This document shows positions 25,330 through 36,340 of a DNA stretch of 64,000 bases, one piece after another. This DNA is from Spisula solida (lineage: Eukaryota; Mollusca; Bivalvia; Venerida; Mactridae), in NCBI GenBank assembly GCA_947247005.1, contig OX365952.1, positions 2,750,501 to 2,814,500 on the forward strand, given 5' to 3'. Made by a program: the position numbers and the translations under genes. The stretch's first letter is position 1, and each line of letters begins with the position of its first letter. A model generated the notes under the pieces. It worked only from the letters and a program-made list of their open reading frames with translations, ran no database searches and was not told where the DNA came from.

Positions 25330-26398
25330 TTTTGTCCGGTTGTTAATTTCTTACCAACTGGCTCTTGTTCCGTTTTAGTTTGACTGACTTAAGCAGCAGA
25401 CTTTCGGGATTGGATGCCCGGTTTTGTATTACATGTTCCTGTGCTAGTTTTTTATGTATGTTCCGCGCCTTTTCGAGTGAAGTTGTATATTTTCTGTGCC
25501 TTTTTGTTCTCGCGTGTCCCGCGGTTTCTGTTGGGGTCGGTGCTACTTCCGGTAGTTTCGTATTTTGTTTAGTTATTATAATATGGGTTTGTATCTGGAT
25601 CTAAACGCCAATTCCGTTTACAATCGAGTTTTTCATTTTTAAATAATCGATAATATGCCATAATTTCTCAGTATTTAATTTTTTGACCGGGGCCAATAGG
25701 AGCTAGGAGTTAACTATTTATTCGTATTTGCCGGTTGTCCTCTTACAATTTCGTCCCCGCGGTTCGCATCCTACCGGGTTCGTTCATGAGTCTATGTACA
25801 GCTGTGGAGTTATGGATGTAGTGTTCTGTCCCCTGAGGTCATTTAATGTAGTTTTAAGTCCCCTACCGGTTTTTGACCGGAGGGGACTATTGGTTTGCCA
25901 TCTGTCCGTCAGTTTTGGTTCTGACGGAAATTGTTGTTGATATGGCAACAGACATATTGACAATGGCTTTACACCGGTGGGGGACTTCTGTATTGCTTGC
26001 AATTCAGTACGTCATATCTCGATTTGTTCAATTACGTCATTTTACTTAATGAAACTGGGTCACTCGTTTTAAGGTTTTCAGATTTTTTGTTGCTGAAATC
26101 GGGCCTTTCTACGTTTTAATACTGTTACTTAACTTTTAGACTGTAGGCTGCTAAAACTATGTAGTTCAGCAGTTTTACTGTTGTTACTAGGTCATTCAGC
26201 GTAGGCATTCCGCCTTTTGGCTGCTGTATCTTTTCTACTGGGTCATTCAGCTAGTTATAATTTATTATACTTTTCGACAGCTTGGACTTGGGCGGATCTG
26301 CGCTTGTTTAGTTGGGCATTGTGCTTTGTGTGTTTTTAATGTTTTCTGTGCTCGGCTAATTAAGTTGAGTGCTGCCTTCCCTGTCTGACTTAATATAC
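25330..26398 (+). mobile_element. Longest family R retroposon copy
   Basis: The right end is the shared family R terminus (CTGCCTTCCCTGTCTGACTT at about 26372-26391). The body (26050-26300) holds repeated GTCATTCAGC/CTGAAA motifs also present at 41330-41420. Upstream, 25330-25610 is GC-richer than its surroundings and 25860-25990 holds a GGGGACTATTGGTTTGCC motif. The left boundary is uncertain. An open frame at 25365-25604 has no domain. It may be a non-autonomous partner of a LINE. Confidence 0.5.
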
Positions 26399-26936
26399 TG
26401 TTTTTTATACTGCTGATTAATTATATATTTGATGACATTGATATGTATAAGGAACCTGCAATACATTGCTTAGCATTTTTGTGATAAAAATCGAGGCCTT
26501 GATAAGGGTTAATGTACGAAAAAGGATGTACTCTTTCAAATATGTTTTTATTTCTCTTATATTTTAGGAAAGAAACTTTGTAATAATTAAACTGGAAGTT
26601 ATATAAGACTTGGTATATTTAAGTTATAGAAGTACCACATTCTGAATAAGTAAAATAGGAAAATGAGGCCCTGCTTGTGTGTTGCACTATAAAAAATGTG
26701 ACTTTCATCAGAATAAATTGTTATTATTTCATTACATTTGTATTGATAATCAAAAATGAAGTATCTATGTGTCGTAAAACATATACGCAAGTACAATGTA
26801 TAAACAACTTGAATTGCATGAAATGAAATTGAAGCCTGAATAACGGTAAATTCAATTACGGCTTCATGAATAAAGGTTATGTGAGTTAACAATGCATGTG
26901 GCTGGTATCGTCTTACCAGTACAGTCGCTATATCAG

Positions 26937-27349
26937 TGTAGCAATACCACGTGGCTTTTGACTACAGTTACAAGTAGAAATTTGTAAACATTGGAGCACA
27001 AATATAGCCATAAGAATTTTATTTCTTCATCGATTTCTATAAAATATACGCCACGCTAAGGGGAAAAGCATTTGTTTTCCGTGAAATATAAGATCTTTTT
27101 CAGGAGTATTACCGATTTTTTCATTACCCTGTGAAACCTACACGTTCCATGGTTTCACAAGGTAATGGACAAAAACGGTGCAGCCGTTGAAAAAAGATTT
27201 TATATTTCATGGAAAGCAAATAATTGTCTCCTTAGCGTGGTGTATATATCATAGAAATCGATCAAGAAATAAAATATGTATGACTATTTTATTTTCCAAT
27301 GTTTTCAAATTTCTGTAACTGTAGTCAAAAGTCACGTGGTATTGCTACA
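26937..27349. mobile_element. 413-bp fold-back hairpin element
   Basis: Arms 26937-27138 (202 bp) and 27151-27349 (199 bp) pair along their whole length at roughly 80-85 percent by eye, around a 12-nt loop (27139-27150). The outermost bases are TGTAGCAATACCACGTG and complement; the innermost are CATTACCCTGTGAAACC and complement. No coding capacity. An RNA copy would form a 200-bp stem, a potential Dicer or ADAR substrate. Confidence 0.9.
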
Positions 27350-27424
27350 ATGTATATACTGAATGTGGAACTCATTATCACTGCCTACTTCCATGTGAAT
27401 ACCTTTAAGGAAATTAAAAAGGAT

Positions 27425-27465
27425 AATACTAGCCGGCAGGGAAGACAGCTACCATCGAACCAACA
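27425..27465 (-). repeat. Family R terminal fragment
   Basis: CTAGCCGGCAGGGAAGACAG followed by CTACCATCGAACC matches the complement of the family R end, diverged. Confidence 0.4.
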
Positions 27466-27875
27466 CAGCATGAAATATTTAACAGCACAGCTACAAAACA
27501 CCCATCCAATTAACTAATTCCAAGCTATATTAGGTTCAAATGACGGCCGTTCCGATCGCCATTTCAAACTCAACGCCACCATCAAGTATGACTTGTTTTC
27601 GCATTTAATGCAATTCATAATGCAACCATTCATGAAAAGATGGGGTACACAATATAGTGTCAAGCTACATTGTATACAGTATATTCAGTCATTTAAGGTA
27701 CCCACCAGTAGTTCAGTCAAACCATATATTTAAAGAGAATTGCCACTGTCGGTTACGTACATTCCTGGCTCTACATACCATTGAAAGTTACAGATGCATG
27801 GGACTTTAAGTACTAAACACTGACCGACACACCAACCTAGGTTATGTTGGTACCCCAAAAGGCAATAACATATTT

Positions 27876-27910
27876 GTCAGGGAAGGCAGTACTCAACAGT
27901 GACATAACCC
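27876..27910 (-). repeat. Family R terminal fragment
   Basis: TTTGTCAGGGAAGGCAGTAC followed by TCAACAGTG is a very short copy of the family R terminus. Confidence 0.45.
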
Positions 27911-28129
27911 ATTAAGCCACAGGTCCATAAAAAGTGACCTAGCCCACCTATATATACATATTTAACATCTTTCATGGACCTGTGCATTAAGCAATGCTAA
28001 TTGTATGGCAGCAAGCACTCAGTAGTGCTTTGATTCAATCGAGGATGGAATATTTATGTGATATTGTGATTATCCTATGGGATTTGAATAGATTTACTTG
28101 GTAAGTTGGTGAGTTTGCCATTTTTAGAG

Positions 28130-28535
28130 CTTCGAGATATATAGAGGCGATCGTTCCCTGGTAATGCAAAGAGCTGTCAATACAGAGGTCGCGGGATCAA
28201 TTCCCGGCATGAGAACTGGACAATTGTATATGTTGTATTTTCCGCTATGTATGACGGTATGGGCTGTAATATAAAGGTGCCGGGAAGCTGTGTATCGGTG
28301 ATATACACCGGGCACATTATAGAACTTGAGGCTGTCTATTAGAAAAATACTATACACACTCCTGCAGCACCGGACACGTCTGTATCTAATTCCGTGGGGC
28401 CTTCATCGATATGTCCCTCTGGTCAGATTATGCTGTATCTGCATTAATAGAGAATGCACCTGTGCCCCGGTGTATGCAACACTATGTATAGCGCCTTTGA
28501 AGGCATGAAAACGGTGCTATATAAATCTGGTATTC
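28130..28535 (+). mobile_element. tRNA-derived SINE with L2/V-like tail
   Basis: A tRNA-like head runs from about 28140 to 28215, with an A-box-like GGTAATGCAAAGAG and a B-box region GGGATCAATTCCC (28193-28205) paired like a T-arm. The body follows, and the 3' end (about 28490-28535) reads GCGCCTTTGAAGGC then GGTGCTATATAAATCTGG, the tail type seen in SINEs mobilised by L2-class LINEs. It resembles molluscan V-SINEs such as RUDI, but I cannot assign the subfamily. Confidence 0.65.
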
Positions 28536-29149
28536 ATATTCACTTACAGTAAACGATGGTAGTGACTAGAGAGTACACAATGGGGCCTTGGGAGGTTGCA
28601 CTCTGAGATAATGAGTTCCTCGTGGCTTTCAGTGGCTGTACTTTGTGGTCGTATGTACACATAAGGGAGTGTACAAAAAGTAGTAGGTTATGATGATTTG
28701 TACCCAAAACAGCTTGACATTATTTAAGTTAATAGTGATGACATCCCAAAAGGATCTCGTACGTCCTGAGGTTGAAATGGCTGTACTTGATGATGACGAG
28801 TACATCAAAGGGGTGTACAATATTCTGGTGAGAACCCAATATGGCTGGAAATGTCTGTAGTAAATAGCGGCGTGGCATTAGACATAGAATGGTTGTACTC
28901 TGCTGTGGTAAGGTTTACATCCGAGTAGGGCATGTAGTCACTGACTATGATGGTGTTAGTGAGTGCCTTATAGGGCTTTGTTGTCAGTGATAATAGCATG
29001 GCAGCATCTTGTGCGAAAGGAAAAATGCAGATTTAATATCCAAATTGATGATAACTTCAGAAGTAAAAATATCCCAACCCTTCTTAAACTATGTTTCCGA
29101 TTAATCAAGCTTTGCTACTATATGCATGATGTGCAAAATGAAAATTAGC

Positions 29150-29390
29150 TGGTAACAGTTACTGTTTCTTCAAGGCACTTACGTCCAAATTTAAAATCAT
29201 TAAAATTATTTAACTGCTACACAGTGTGGTGCAATTTTAACGATTTTTCGTTAATGAACTCCTACAAACCAAATATGTCCCCTATTTGAAGTAAAATCAT
29301 TATAAGGAATTTTAATTTGAGAGTTAGTTTAAGATATCCGTAAGTGCTTTGGTAAGACAGAACCCCGTATTATATCGGTCCATTCCGTGC
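29150..29390. repeat. Diverged third copy of a segment of the 7-kb duplication
   Basis: Matches 10980-11250 and 18110-18370: AAGGCACTTACGTCCAAATTT, GTGTGGTGCAATTTTAA, GAGAGTTAGTTTAAGAT. It is clearly more diverged than A is from B, so this part of the duplicated segment is itself a dispersed repeat. Confidence 0.6.
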
Positions 29391-30220
29391 CTCAGTTAAT
29401 TATTTCATTTCTATATATTATTAAGTTATGTATTCTTAAAAATACTATAATTTCATTAATCAGTAAGATATATTGTTTGATATGTTGAAATGGATAATTT
29501 ACCATTTTTGTCTTATTTCTAGTTTAACACCCATAAAGGGCCTCATTGCTAAATTTCACTTTTTCAAAATGTGGCACGCGAATAATTAGATCACATGGCC
29601 TTAACAATATAAGTTACAGTTACAATTGCATTCCTTAAAGTATAACAGAATAAAAAATATCTTGACGTCGATTTAATAAAATTTCACTCATTTTTTTACA
29701 TTTGGATTTACACTTGATAGGGCCTCAATTTAATGAAATAAACTATTTAGTCATGCATAGGTTGTTGATAATTGCCAGTAACACTGAATTCAATAGTAAG
29801 TATCAATATAATGACAAAATATGGTACCATGTATCATTTACTGGTTTAATTCATATCTTTGTCTAAAAACGGGCCTCATATTAGACATAAACAACTAGCA
29901 GGGCCTCATTTCCACATGCTACTAATACATAGGTTGTATATAATGATGCAACGCATCATTTAATACAATATAAATAACATTTAAGGTGTATTGCTTCACG
30001 TTTGACTAAACGATACTGTACTTATACTGCCTAATTCATGAAGATTCATGTACCCCTTCGGGGCCTCATTGTGAGAATTGCTCAATGATGACAAGGTGGC
30101 ATCATCCAGATTATGTTATGGTATTGTCAGGAGAACACGAAAATGTAAAAACATTTTGTATAGAAGACATTGCACGGTCCAGTGCAAGTTCTGCCGGACT
30201 ATTGTAAAACTTGCGGTGTA

Positions 30221-31266
30221 CGAGGGTTGTCCCAGTAAATCGTAGACTTTGTTGATAATATTTTTATTTGACGTAACATAACCATTATATTTGACAATTA
30301 CCTTTATTAATTATATTTTTATAAAAATCATGCATGAAAATTAAAATTATATGTACTTAACTTATATAATCAGTGATTGTCGCACCCCATGTAAGCGTTG
30401 GCGGTGCAACCCGTTAAACGTGCCGTTATTTATTGAATGTCGATGTAGTTAACATGCTATTTTGAATTTGTTTTTTAATTTGGCGCGTATATTTCACGTC
30501 TGCTTTTTTGTACGTTATTATCACGTCATCTCTGCAAATTTCGATGAATAAACGGCATTTGCACGCGAACCACGCACTTTTGAAATTCATCACTGAAATT
30601 CGAAATATGCTCAAAATGGCGACGTTAGGGGAGAGCAAGGCACGCAGAACGGCTATTGAGTTTTGTGTACAGACGGAAATGACACCAATAGACACTTTCA
30701 AGAAGCTTAAAAGTACTAAGAGATATCGTGGTGTGTCTAGGGCACTTGTGTTCAAGTGGTATGGCAGGTTTGGTGATGGATGGACTGATACATTGCCTCG
30801 AGGAATAACGCCATAAAATTATAAAGATCTACGGAATGTTAAGGCTGTACAGAACGTCATAGATAGCGAAGTTGAAGGCGTATTTACGGGGTTTGCGTTT
30901 TTAAGATCGAGCAGAAATCATGTGTGCGATACAAAAGTGCAATGGCTCATTAAACTGTGAATGATTTAAGGAGGTGTATCAAAAGTGGGTTAAAAGACAT
31001 CATTAGTGTATCGCTCACAACGGGGAGTAGAATAAACTGATCCGTGCAATGACGTTATTACGTTACTGACGTGACGTCGGTGTGCGCCGCAAATACTTAC
31101 CATATGTTGTTATAATGTTAATATTTTTTTAATTGTTAAATGTATTTTTATGAAATTATGTATACACATTCATAACATATTTATTTATTATGTCTGTAAA
31201 AATTTAAGGCTAAAGCGTTAAATACTTTTTTGTTAATAAGCAAACGATTTACTGGGACAACTCTCG
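30221..31266 (+). mobile_element. Internally deleted mariner element, 1046 bp
   Basis: Terminal repeats 30221-30242 and 31245-31266 match at 21 of 22 positions (core GTTGTCCCAGTAAATCG) and are flanked by TA (30219-30220, 31267-31268). It encodes a mariner HTH fragment near the left side. About 30974-31029, in another frame, resembles the extreme C-terminus of mariner transposases. The catalytic middle is absent, so the element is a deletion derivative. Confidence 0.9.
30607..30816 (+). pseudogene. Mariner transposase N-terminal HTH, truncated
   Basis: From the ATG at 30607 (another at 30616 is equally plausible) the frame gives 69 residues to the TAA at 30814-30816. Residues about 12-55 match the mariner N-terminal HTH region: R-x-AIEFCVQ, then FKKLKST, then a recognition-helix region ending in ALVFKWYGRF. 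Intact transposases of this family are about 340 residues with a DDD catalytic triad. Here the frame ends just after the HTH, so no catalysis is possible. A TIR-binding fragment could in principle act as a repressor. Confidence 0.8.
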
Positions 31267-31267
31267 T

Positions 31268-31590
31268 AAATAGCTTATGTGAAGATGTCACTTGCAATTG
31301 ATAGTGGACTGATGTGTGTCAAGGTCATGATTACTGAAATAGATCAATTGTTTGAGCTCAATAACATTAGCTAGGAATGAGATATCATGATGATTCTTGC
31401 AGTGTACGTAGATAGCTTTTGTGAAGACGACAGTTGGGATTGAATGTGATGGCACTGGTAGGATCACGTTCACCGTTAACCTCATTTTCGTGTAATGACA
31501 GTCATTTTGTATGTAAACATTTGGATATAGAGAAAAATATTTTGAGCATCTCCGAGATTTGGGATTGAAACCAAACTTTGACATAACTTA
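31268..31590 (+). repeat. Dispersed repeat, right part
   Basis: Two imperfect internal repeats share TGTGAAGA-GAC, GGGATTGAATGTGATGGCAC and GATATCATGATGATTC. They resemble 24630-24751 in the same orientation, on the far side of the 5.4-kb element and the mariner. Confidence 0.5.
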
Positions 31591-32779
31591 TGTAAGAATA
31601 TACAATACTGATCATCATAATAACCTAGCTTTTCTAAGATTAATAAGGATTGATTCTCATTTTTAAAATGTCACACGAACATTGTCTAATTCAAATAAAT
31701 ATTTATGTTAGTTACAAAAGTTACAATTGGACTGGCACGGCAACACTCAACACGAAATGTACAAATCAAACACACACAAAGAGATAATTTAACAGACGAC
31801 AAAGTCAAGTCACAATGAAAATACTTTTAATCTTCCTGAGAGATTTGGTGAAACTCTACCATACTGAAACCCTGATTACACACATCGTAATACAACTATT
31901 ACTAGCAGTCAAGTATCGTATAAGAATATATACTGCTTTATTAGAATGTATTAAGTGTCAAAACGTCTAGGAGCAGACTATCGTTTATAACAATTATGCG
32001 TCACATTCTGCATAATCTGTCAGACATCTGCAATACATTCCATAAGAGATGAAGAATCACCCACAAGACCAGACTATGATAATGAGTGTCATCAAAATGA
32101 TACTCGGTTTTACAAAGTAAAACATTTCAAGCCGAACTGATAGCATTGCATGCAAAACATTGCTATATATCAATTTTCCCAGCTAATGTATACAATGAAT
32201 CAATCCAAATTGCAATTCAATAAGAGTGCGATAAACTAAATTGTGTAATAGACTTAATTGCATCCTGCTGTTTGACTGGGAGTATATGCGTGATGGATCG
32301 TTCGGGGACTTCCGGCGTTAATGATAACATTATAGTAAAGCTTATATTCGTGTTGTAATTATATTCATTTAATCCATCTGTATATATCTAAAAAATAAAT
32401 AAAATATTTAGCTACAATTGTACAACATTTCATATAAAAATATCAAGACATAAATATATTACGACATTTGTCCCGAAACTTTCCGAACACACCTCCCATA
32501 CAGTGCCAATACATTATAAGCAATCACATTATTCACATGTTAGGTAGTTTCGCAGGATACAATTTCTTTATCTGGAAATGTGACAATATGTAATCCATCG
32601 TGTCCAGCTACCGTCTTATTATGTAGTGTTTTTGACAGATAAGATTACTCTCAATAACACGAATGAGACTGCAAGACGCGATACAATGATGTTAACGCAT
32701 ATTCTAAGAAAGCCACTGAGGTTTTAACAAACTGGTTGAGATAAAAGATTACAATGTTTACCTCGATATTTTTGTTCCT
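31591..32779. other. Unassigned AT-rich DNA
   Basis: No gene or clear repeat is seen. A weak GGCAACACTCAACACG at 31738-31753 recalls the family R end. Confidence 0.4.
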
Positions 32780-33480
32780 AGCGTATAAACGACTGTACGT
32801 CAATCTAGGATGTCGTGATTGGATTTAAATGATTGGAGTAAAATACACAACGAAGTTGGTAGAATAATGTAAAATACTAAGGTTATATACACAAGCATAT
32901 TGACAAGTTGTACATATTTATTATAACGATTAACTTTTCTACCGTTCCAATATACTTTATTCCGAAATGTTTGCTCATGTTACCTAAAATCATTGAACAT
33001 CGTTTGACTTTTGTGAGAAAAATATACACCGACTACTTTTACACATCACATACATCATGATCGGGCACGTTTCAGTTTAATAATTGTACACGTTACAACA
33101 GATATAACATTAACATATATTTTGCGTGTTTTCAAATATTTTCAAACTGTGTTTTTACTGAGATAGAGGCCAAAAGTGATACAGCTATGTAGTCTCATTA
33201 CTGTATGTTTACTGATAATTTTGAAAAATGATTTGTATGTTTATTGTGATAGAGATGTATGTTTATTGTGATTGAAATGCAGTGATTTGCGTTGTTTCTT
33301 AGGACTCTTCAGTGTATTTCAGTAAATTATTTGGTCAAATACTTCCTAAATATTGTACCTAATCATTTTCAAAACGAAATTTACATTCATGTATCGATTG
33401 TGAAACCGTAAACAACACACCCAAGATTACTTTTTATTGAGCCGTGTAATGAAACTACCTTAATGTGCCAATTATCCATA

Positions 33481-33666
33481 TCTATGGCTTAGAATAATAA
33501 GGTCGTAACTACAAAAAGCCATTCTGAGAAAAAGTATTTTTAACTTCGGTCTGGTCAACATGACCAGTACCAAGTTTTACAAAAATAGGTTCATACGATG
33601 CGCCAAGTGGTGCTGATTTCGAATGAGCAAGGGTCTTATAAGGTCGTTATTGTTGTAAGCCAGCGA
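33481..33666. mobile_element. TA-flanked MITE, family M copy 2
   Basis: 186 bp between TA dinucleotides (33479-33480, 33667-33668), with ends TCTATGGCTTAGAATAA and a complement of TCGCTGGCTTAC. It contains GGTCAACATGACC at 33553-33565. It is nested in the centre of the 2.4-kb inverted-repeat element. Confidence 0.7.
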
Positions 33667-34122
33667 TATTTACTTCTCTATTAACATTTATTTAATTAAT
33701 CGTTTACGCTGTGAGAATGTCATTTGATGGCATTGACCCGTATCGGTTTTGTGTGTAATGTATATGGTATTCCTCCATAATATCTGTCCCCATTACAACC
33801 GAATGTCATGACTTAATGCTTGATCACACCTGACAATTTCATATACCAAAGGAAAGCGTACATTTCAAAGTTTTATTGAATATATAGCTTGACTATGTTA
33901 CTTTAAATGCAACCAAGGAATTAAGATTCCTGAAAAGTATTTTTTTTCTCGATAAATGTCAAAGTGACGTCCATATTGAATTTGTTTTCCATGTTCAATT
34001 ATATAGCTTGTAATGTATTGCAGTTTTAAAATGTTTAGAAACAAAAAAATATATCGATTGGAAAGTTTTATCCATTTGTGATTACCTAAAACCTACGAGA
34101 GATACAGTTGCTTCGGTTATCA

Positions 34123-34135
34123 GTTGCTAGGCAAC
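34123..34135. promoter_or_regulatory. X-box-like palindrome
   Basis: GTTGCTAGGCAAC has the two half-sites (GTTGC/GCAAC) of RFX-type X-boxes. A weaker GTTGCCTAGAAACG occurs at about 34362. No nearby gene supports function. Confidence 0.25.
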
Positions 34136-35509
34136 GAAACTTTAACACAAACCATAGTTTCTGGCTTTTTACCAAGTAAACTGGCGGCTGGTTTTTAATT
34201 GTTTTCTTTCTAAATTATTCTTTTAAATCCATCCATTGCTTAAGGTGGTTTAGTGTAGACTCTATGCTTCTACTGGTGAATTTAAAACGATCATTTGAAA
34301 AAATGATAGTCGAAAAACAGTCATATAAGCGAGAACATTATGTTTATGTTAGGTTCTGTCGTTGCCTAGAAACGGGTAACCATAGTTCATACTAATTTAT
34401 TTAAGGTCGATTGTGAAACAAGTTTTTTCCAACTTATATTAATCACTATCGACACCTCATTCCTGATGTTATCCATCGCCACGAGGGTATGAGAACCATA
34501 GTACACGATTTGTTTCAGAATTGTAATGCAAAATTTTGATTTTCGAATTGAGCTTTTCATGGACTTCAGTGTAATGTATAATGCAGGTACCGAAGTTTTC
34601 TGTTGAAAATGTGCAGTATAAGCACTTGCATTCGTGCGTTGTACCTGAAAGTTTGACTTAAATCGCGATAAAAAATTGCAATAAGTCGTACACAGTAAAT
34701 TTTAATAATCGCAATAAACATACATAATCAATGCAGTAAACATACAGTAGCGGCATCACATAGCCGGTTGGTTTTTCACCTCTATCGCAATAAAACCACA
34801 GTTTGAAAATATTTGAAAACATGCAAATTATATGTTAATGTTATATCTGTTATAATATGTACACTTATTGAAACGAAACGCGCCTAATCACCATGTAAAT
34901 GATGTTTAAAAGTAGCCGGTGTACATTTTTCTCACAAAAAGTCAAACGATGTTCAATGATTTTATGTAACATGAGCAAACATTTCGGAATAAAGTATATG
35001 GGAACGGTAGGAAAGTTAATCGTTATAATAAATATGTACAACTTGTCATTATGTTTTCGTATATAAGCTTAGTATTGCAAATTATTCAACCAATCTTGTT
35101 GTGTTTTTTACTCCAACCATCTAAATCCAATTACAACATCCTACTTTACATACAATCGTTTATACGCTGTGAATATAGGAAAATTTATTTCGCTTATGCA
35201 ATCTACGAATACACATATCATGACAAAACTAGCAAAATACATCTATTTATCTAATACAAGAAGAGAAACTTTATAAAAATGTAATTGGTTAAATTAATTG
35301 ATACGCATTAAATATCAACACTTTTCTCAAAATGCACTGCTTATCATATAATTATGATTGTTTGCATATTTGTATATATTCATCTTGTCTTTTGTCTTTT
35401 TGTACATGTATATAAAATGTTGAAATTTTCAACTTGCCACATTATTATTATTGCATTGGCAATAAACATCTTATATGTTTTAGTCAAATAAAATATTGAA
35501 GTTGAAGTT

Positions 35510-36010
35510 GAAGGTCTAGTATAGAATTGTAACTGCATTGTAGATTATGAGATCAAACACACACGTACCCCTGAAGTCTGGATTGCTTTAATTGCCGATG
35601 TATACTGTCGCAGTGTGTCATTGAATGACATTAGTTGTATGTCGCATTTAGTGTCATGTGTCGTCCTCAAAAACCAAACGTTGTCACCGAAACAGTCACC
35701 AACAACGATATGTCAGGGACCCGCGTATCTCGATAAAAGTATCGCACAATATTGAGGAATACATTACTGTCAACCGTCGGCTTTATATAACATACATTCG
35801 TACAGGATCACAGAATCACGATACACATGACTCAAAGCGATATTCAACAATGAACAGTAACACACGATCATAATATGTAGCGAAAACGTATTTCTACGGA
35901 ATCAACGATGCTCGATGATTACTACAATATGTTTTTGCCAACCTCGACTGTGCATTGTTCCAATCGTTCAGATCGCCGTCATCGGCTACATTCTGTCGCA
36001 TCATAAATTC
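35510..36010 (+). repeat. Dispersed 0.5-kb repeat, family H, plus copy
   Basis: GGTCTAGTATAGAAT, CCCTGAAGTCTGGATTGCTT and CATTGAATGACAT are found in reverse complement at 53750-54245. The homology is discontinuous and no frame is conserved between copies, so it is treated as non-coding. Confidence 0.65.
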
Positions 36011-36340
36011 GTGTGACATATTTATGTATCGTGTGTAGTGTCTCCATGTTTATAAATATTCCTTTATTTGTACTATTCTGAACTCGGGTCGAGGTAACAT
36101 GTTACCCCATGGTTCTTTTATTGACGCTGCACTACTTTAAACGATGTAATTGGATTAACTTCCATAGACGCTATTTCCAAAGACGCAGCACTACTTTAAC
36201 CGACGTATCTAGATTTTCACGAAGAAATTCCCCTTTCCCCTTAATTGCTCTGATACGTTTGTTGAGGCGTAAGTAGCCATAGTATGACGTAATTATTTGT
36301 CTACATGTTAAGAAGTTGTCAGTTTGTTGTTAATGTGAAA

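Larger units (their letters stand above)
24752..30199. mobile_element. 5.4-kb TA-flanked element with long TIRs and subterminal motifs
   Basis: The ends GTCCGGCAGA... and ...TCTGCCGGAC are flanked by TA (24750-24751, 30200-30201). The terminal arms 24752-24914 and 30047-30199 are inverted repeats, closely matched over 24783-24914 and 30047-30178. AATGAGGCCC-type motifs occur at 24891, 25058, 25088 and 26662, and their complements at 29538, 29720, 29871, 29901 and 30060, so they point inward from both sides. No transposase is recognised. The interior carries a retroposon, a fold-back and a SINE. Calling it one element is an inference from TIRs, TA and motif symmetry. Confidence 0.7.
32780..35168. 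mobile_element. Element with inverted repeats of about 0.5 kb, 2.4 kb overall
   Basis: The left arm (32780 to about 33285) and right arm (about 34660 to 35168) are imperfect reverse complements. Examples are AGCGTATAAACGA at both ends, GTTTGCTCATGTTACCTAAA opposed to TTTATGTAACATGAGCAAAC, and TTTTCAAATATTTTCAAACTG opposed to its complement. The central 1.4 kb has no long frame and includes a family M MITE. No target duplication is clear. It is probably a non-autonomous DNA transposon with long TIRs. Confidence 0.75.

Noticed and set aside
25365..25604. 79-codon Cys/Phe/Val-rich frame
   Set aside because: Lies in the GC-richer upstream part of a retroposon copy with no domain; hydrophobic composition follows from T-rich codons.
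28140..28215. Functional tRNA gene
   Set aside because: Only the internal promoter boxes and one arm are tRNA-like, and it is fused to a SINE body and tail. The same applies at 57981 and 60.2 kb.
28629..28999. Two overlapping minus-strand frames with Ser/Thr-rich peptides
   Set aside because: They can be joined only by assuming a frameshift, and I cannot match them to a family.
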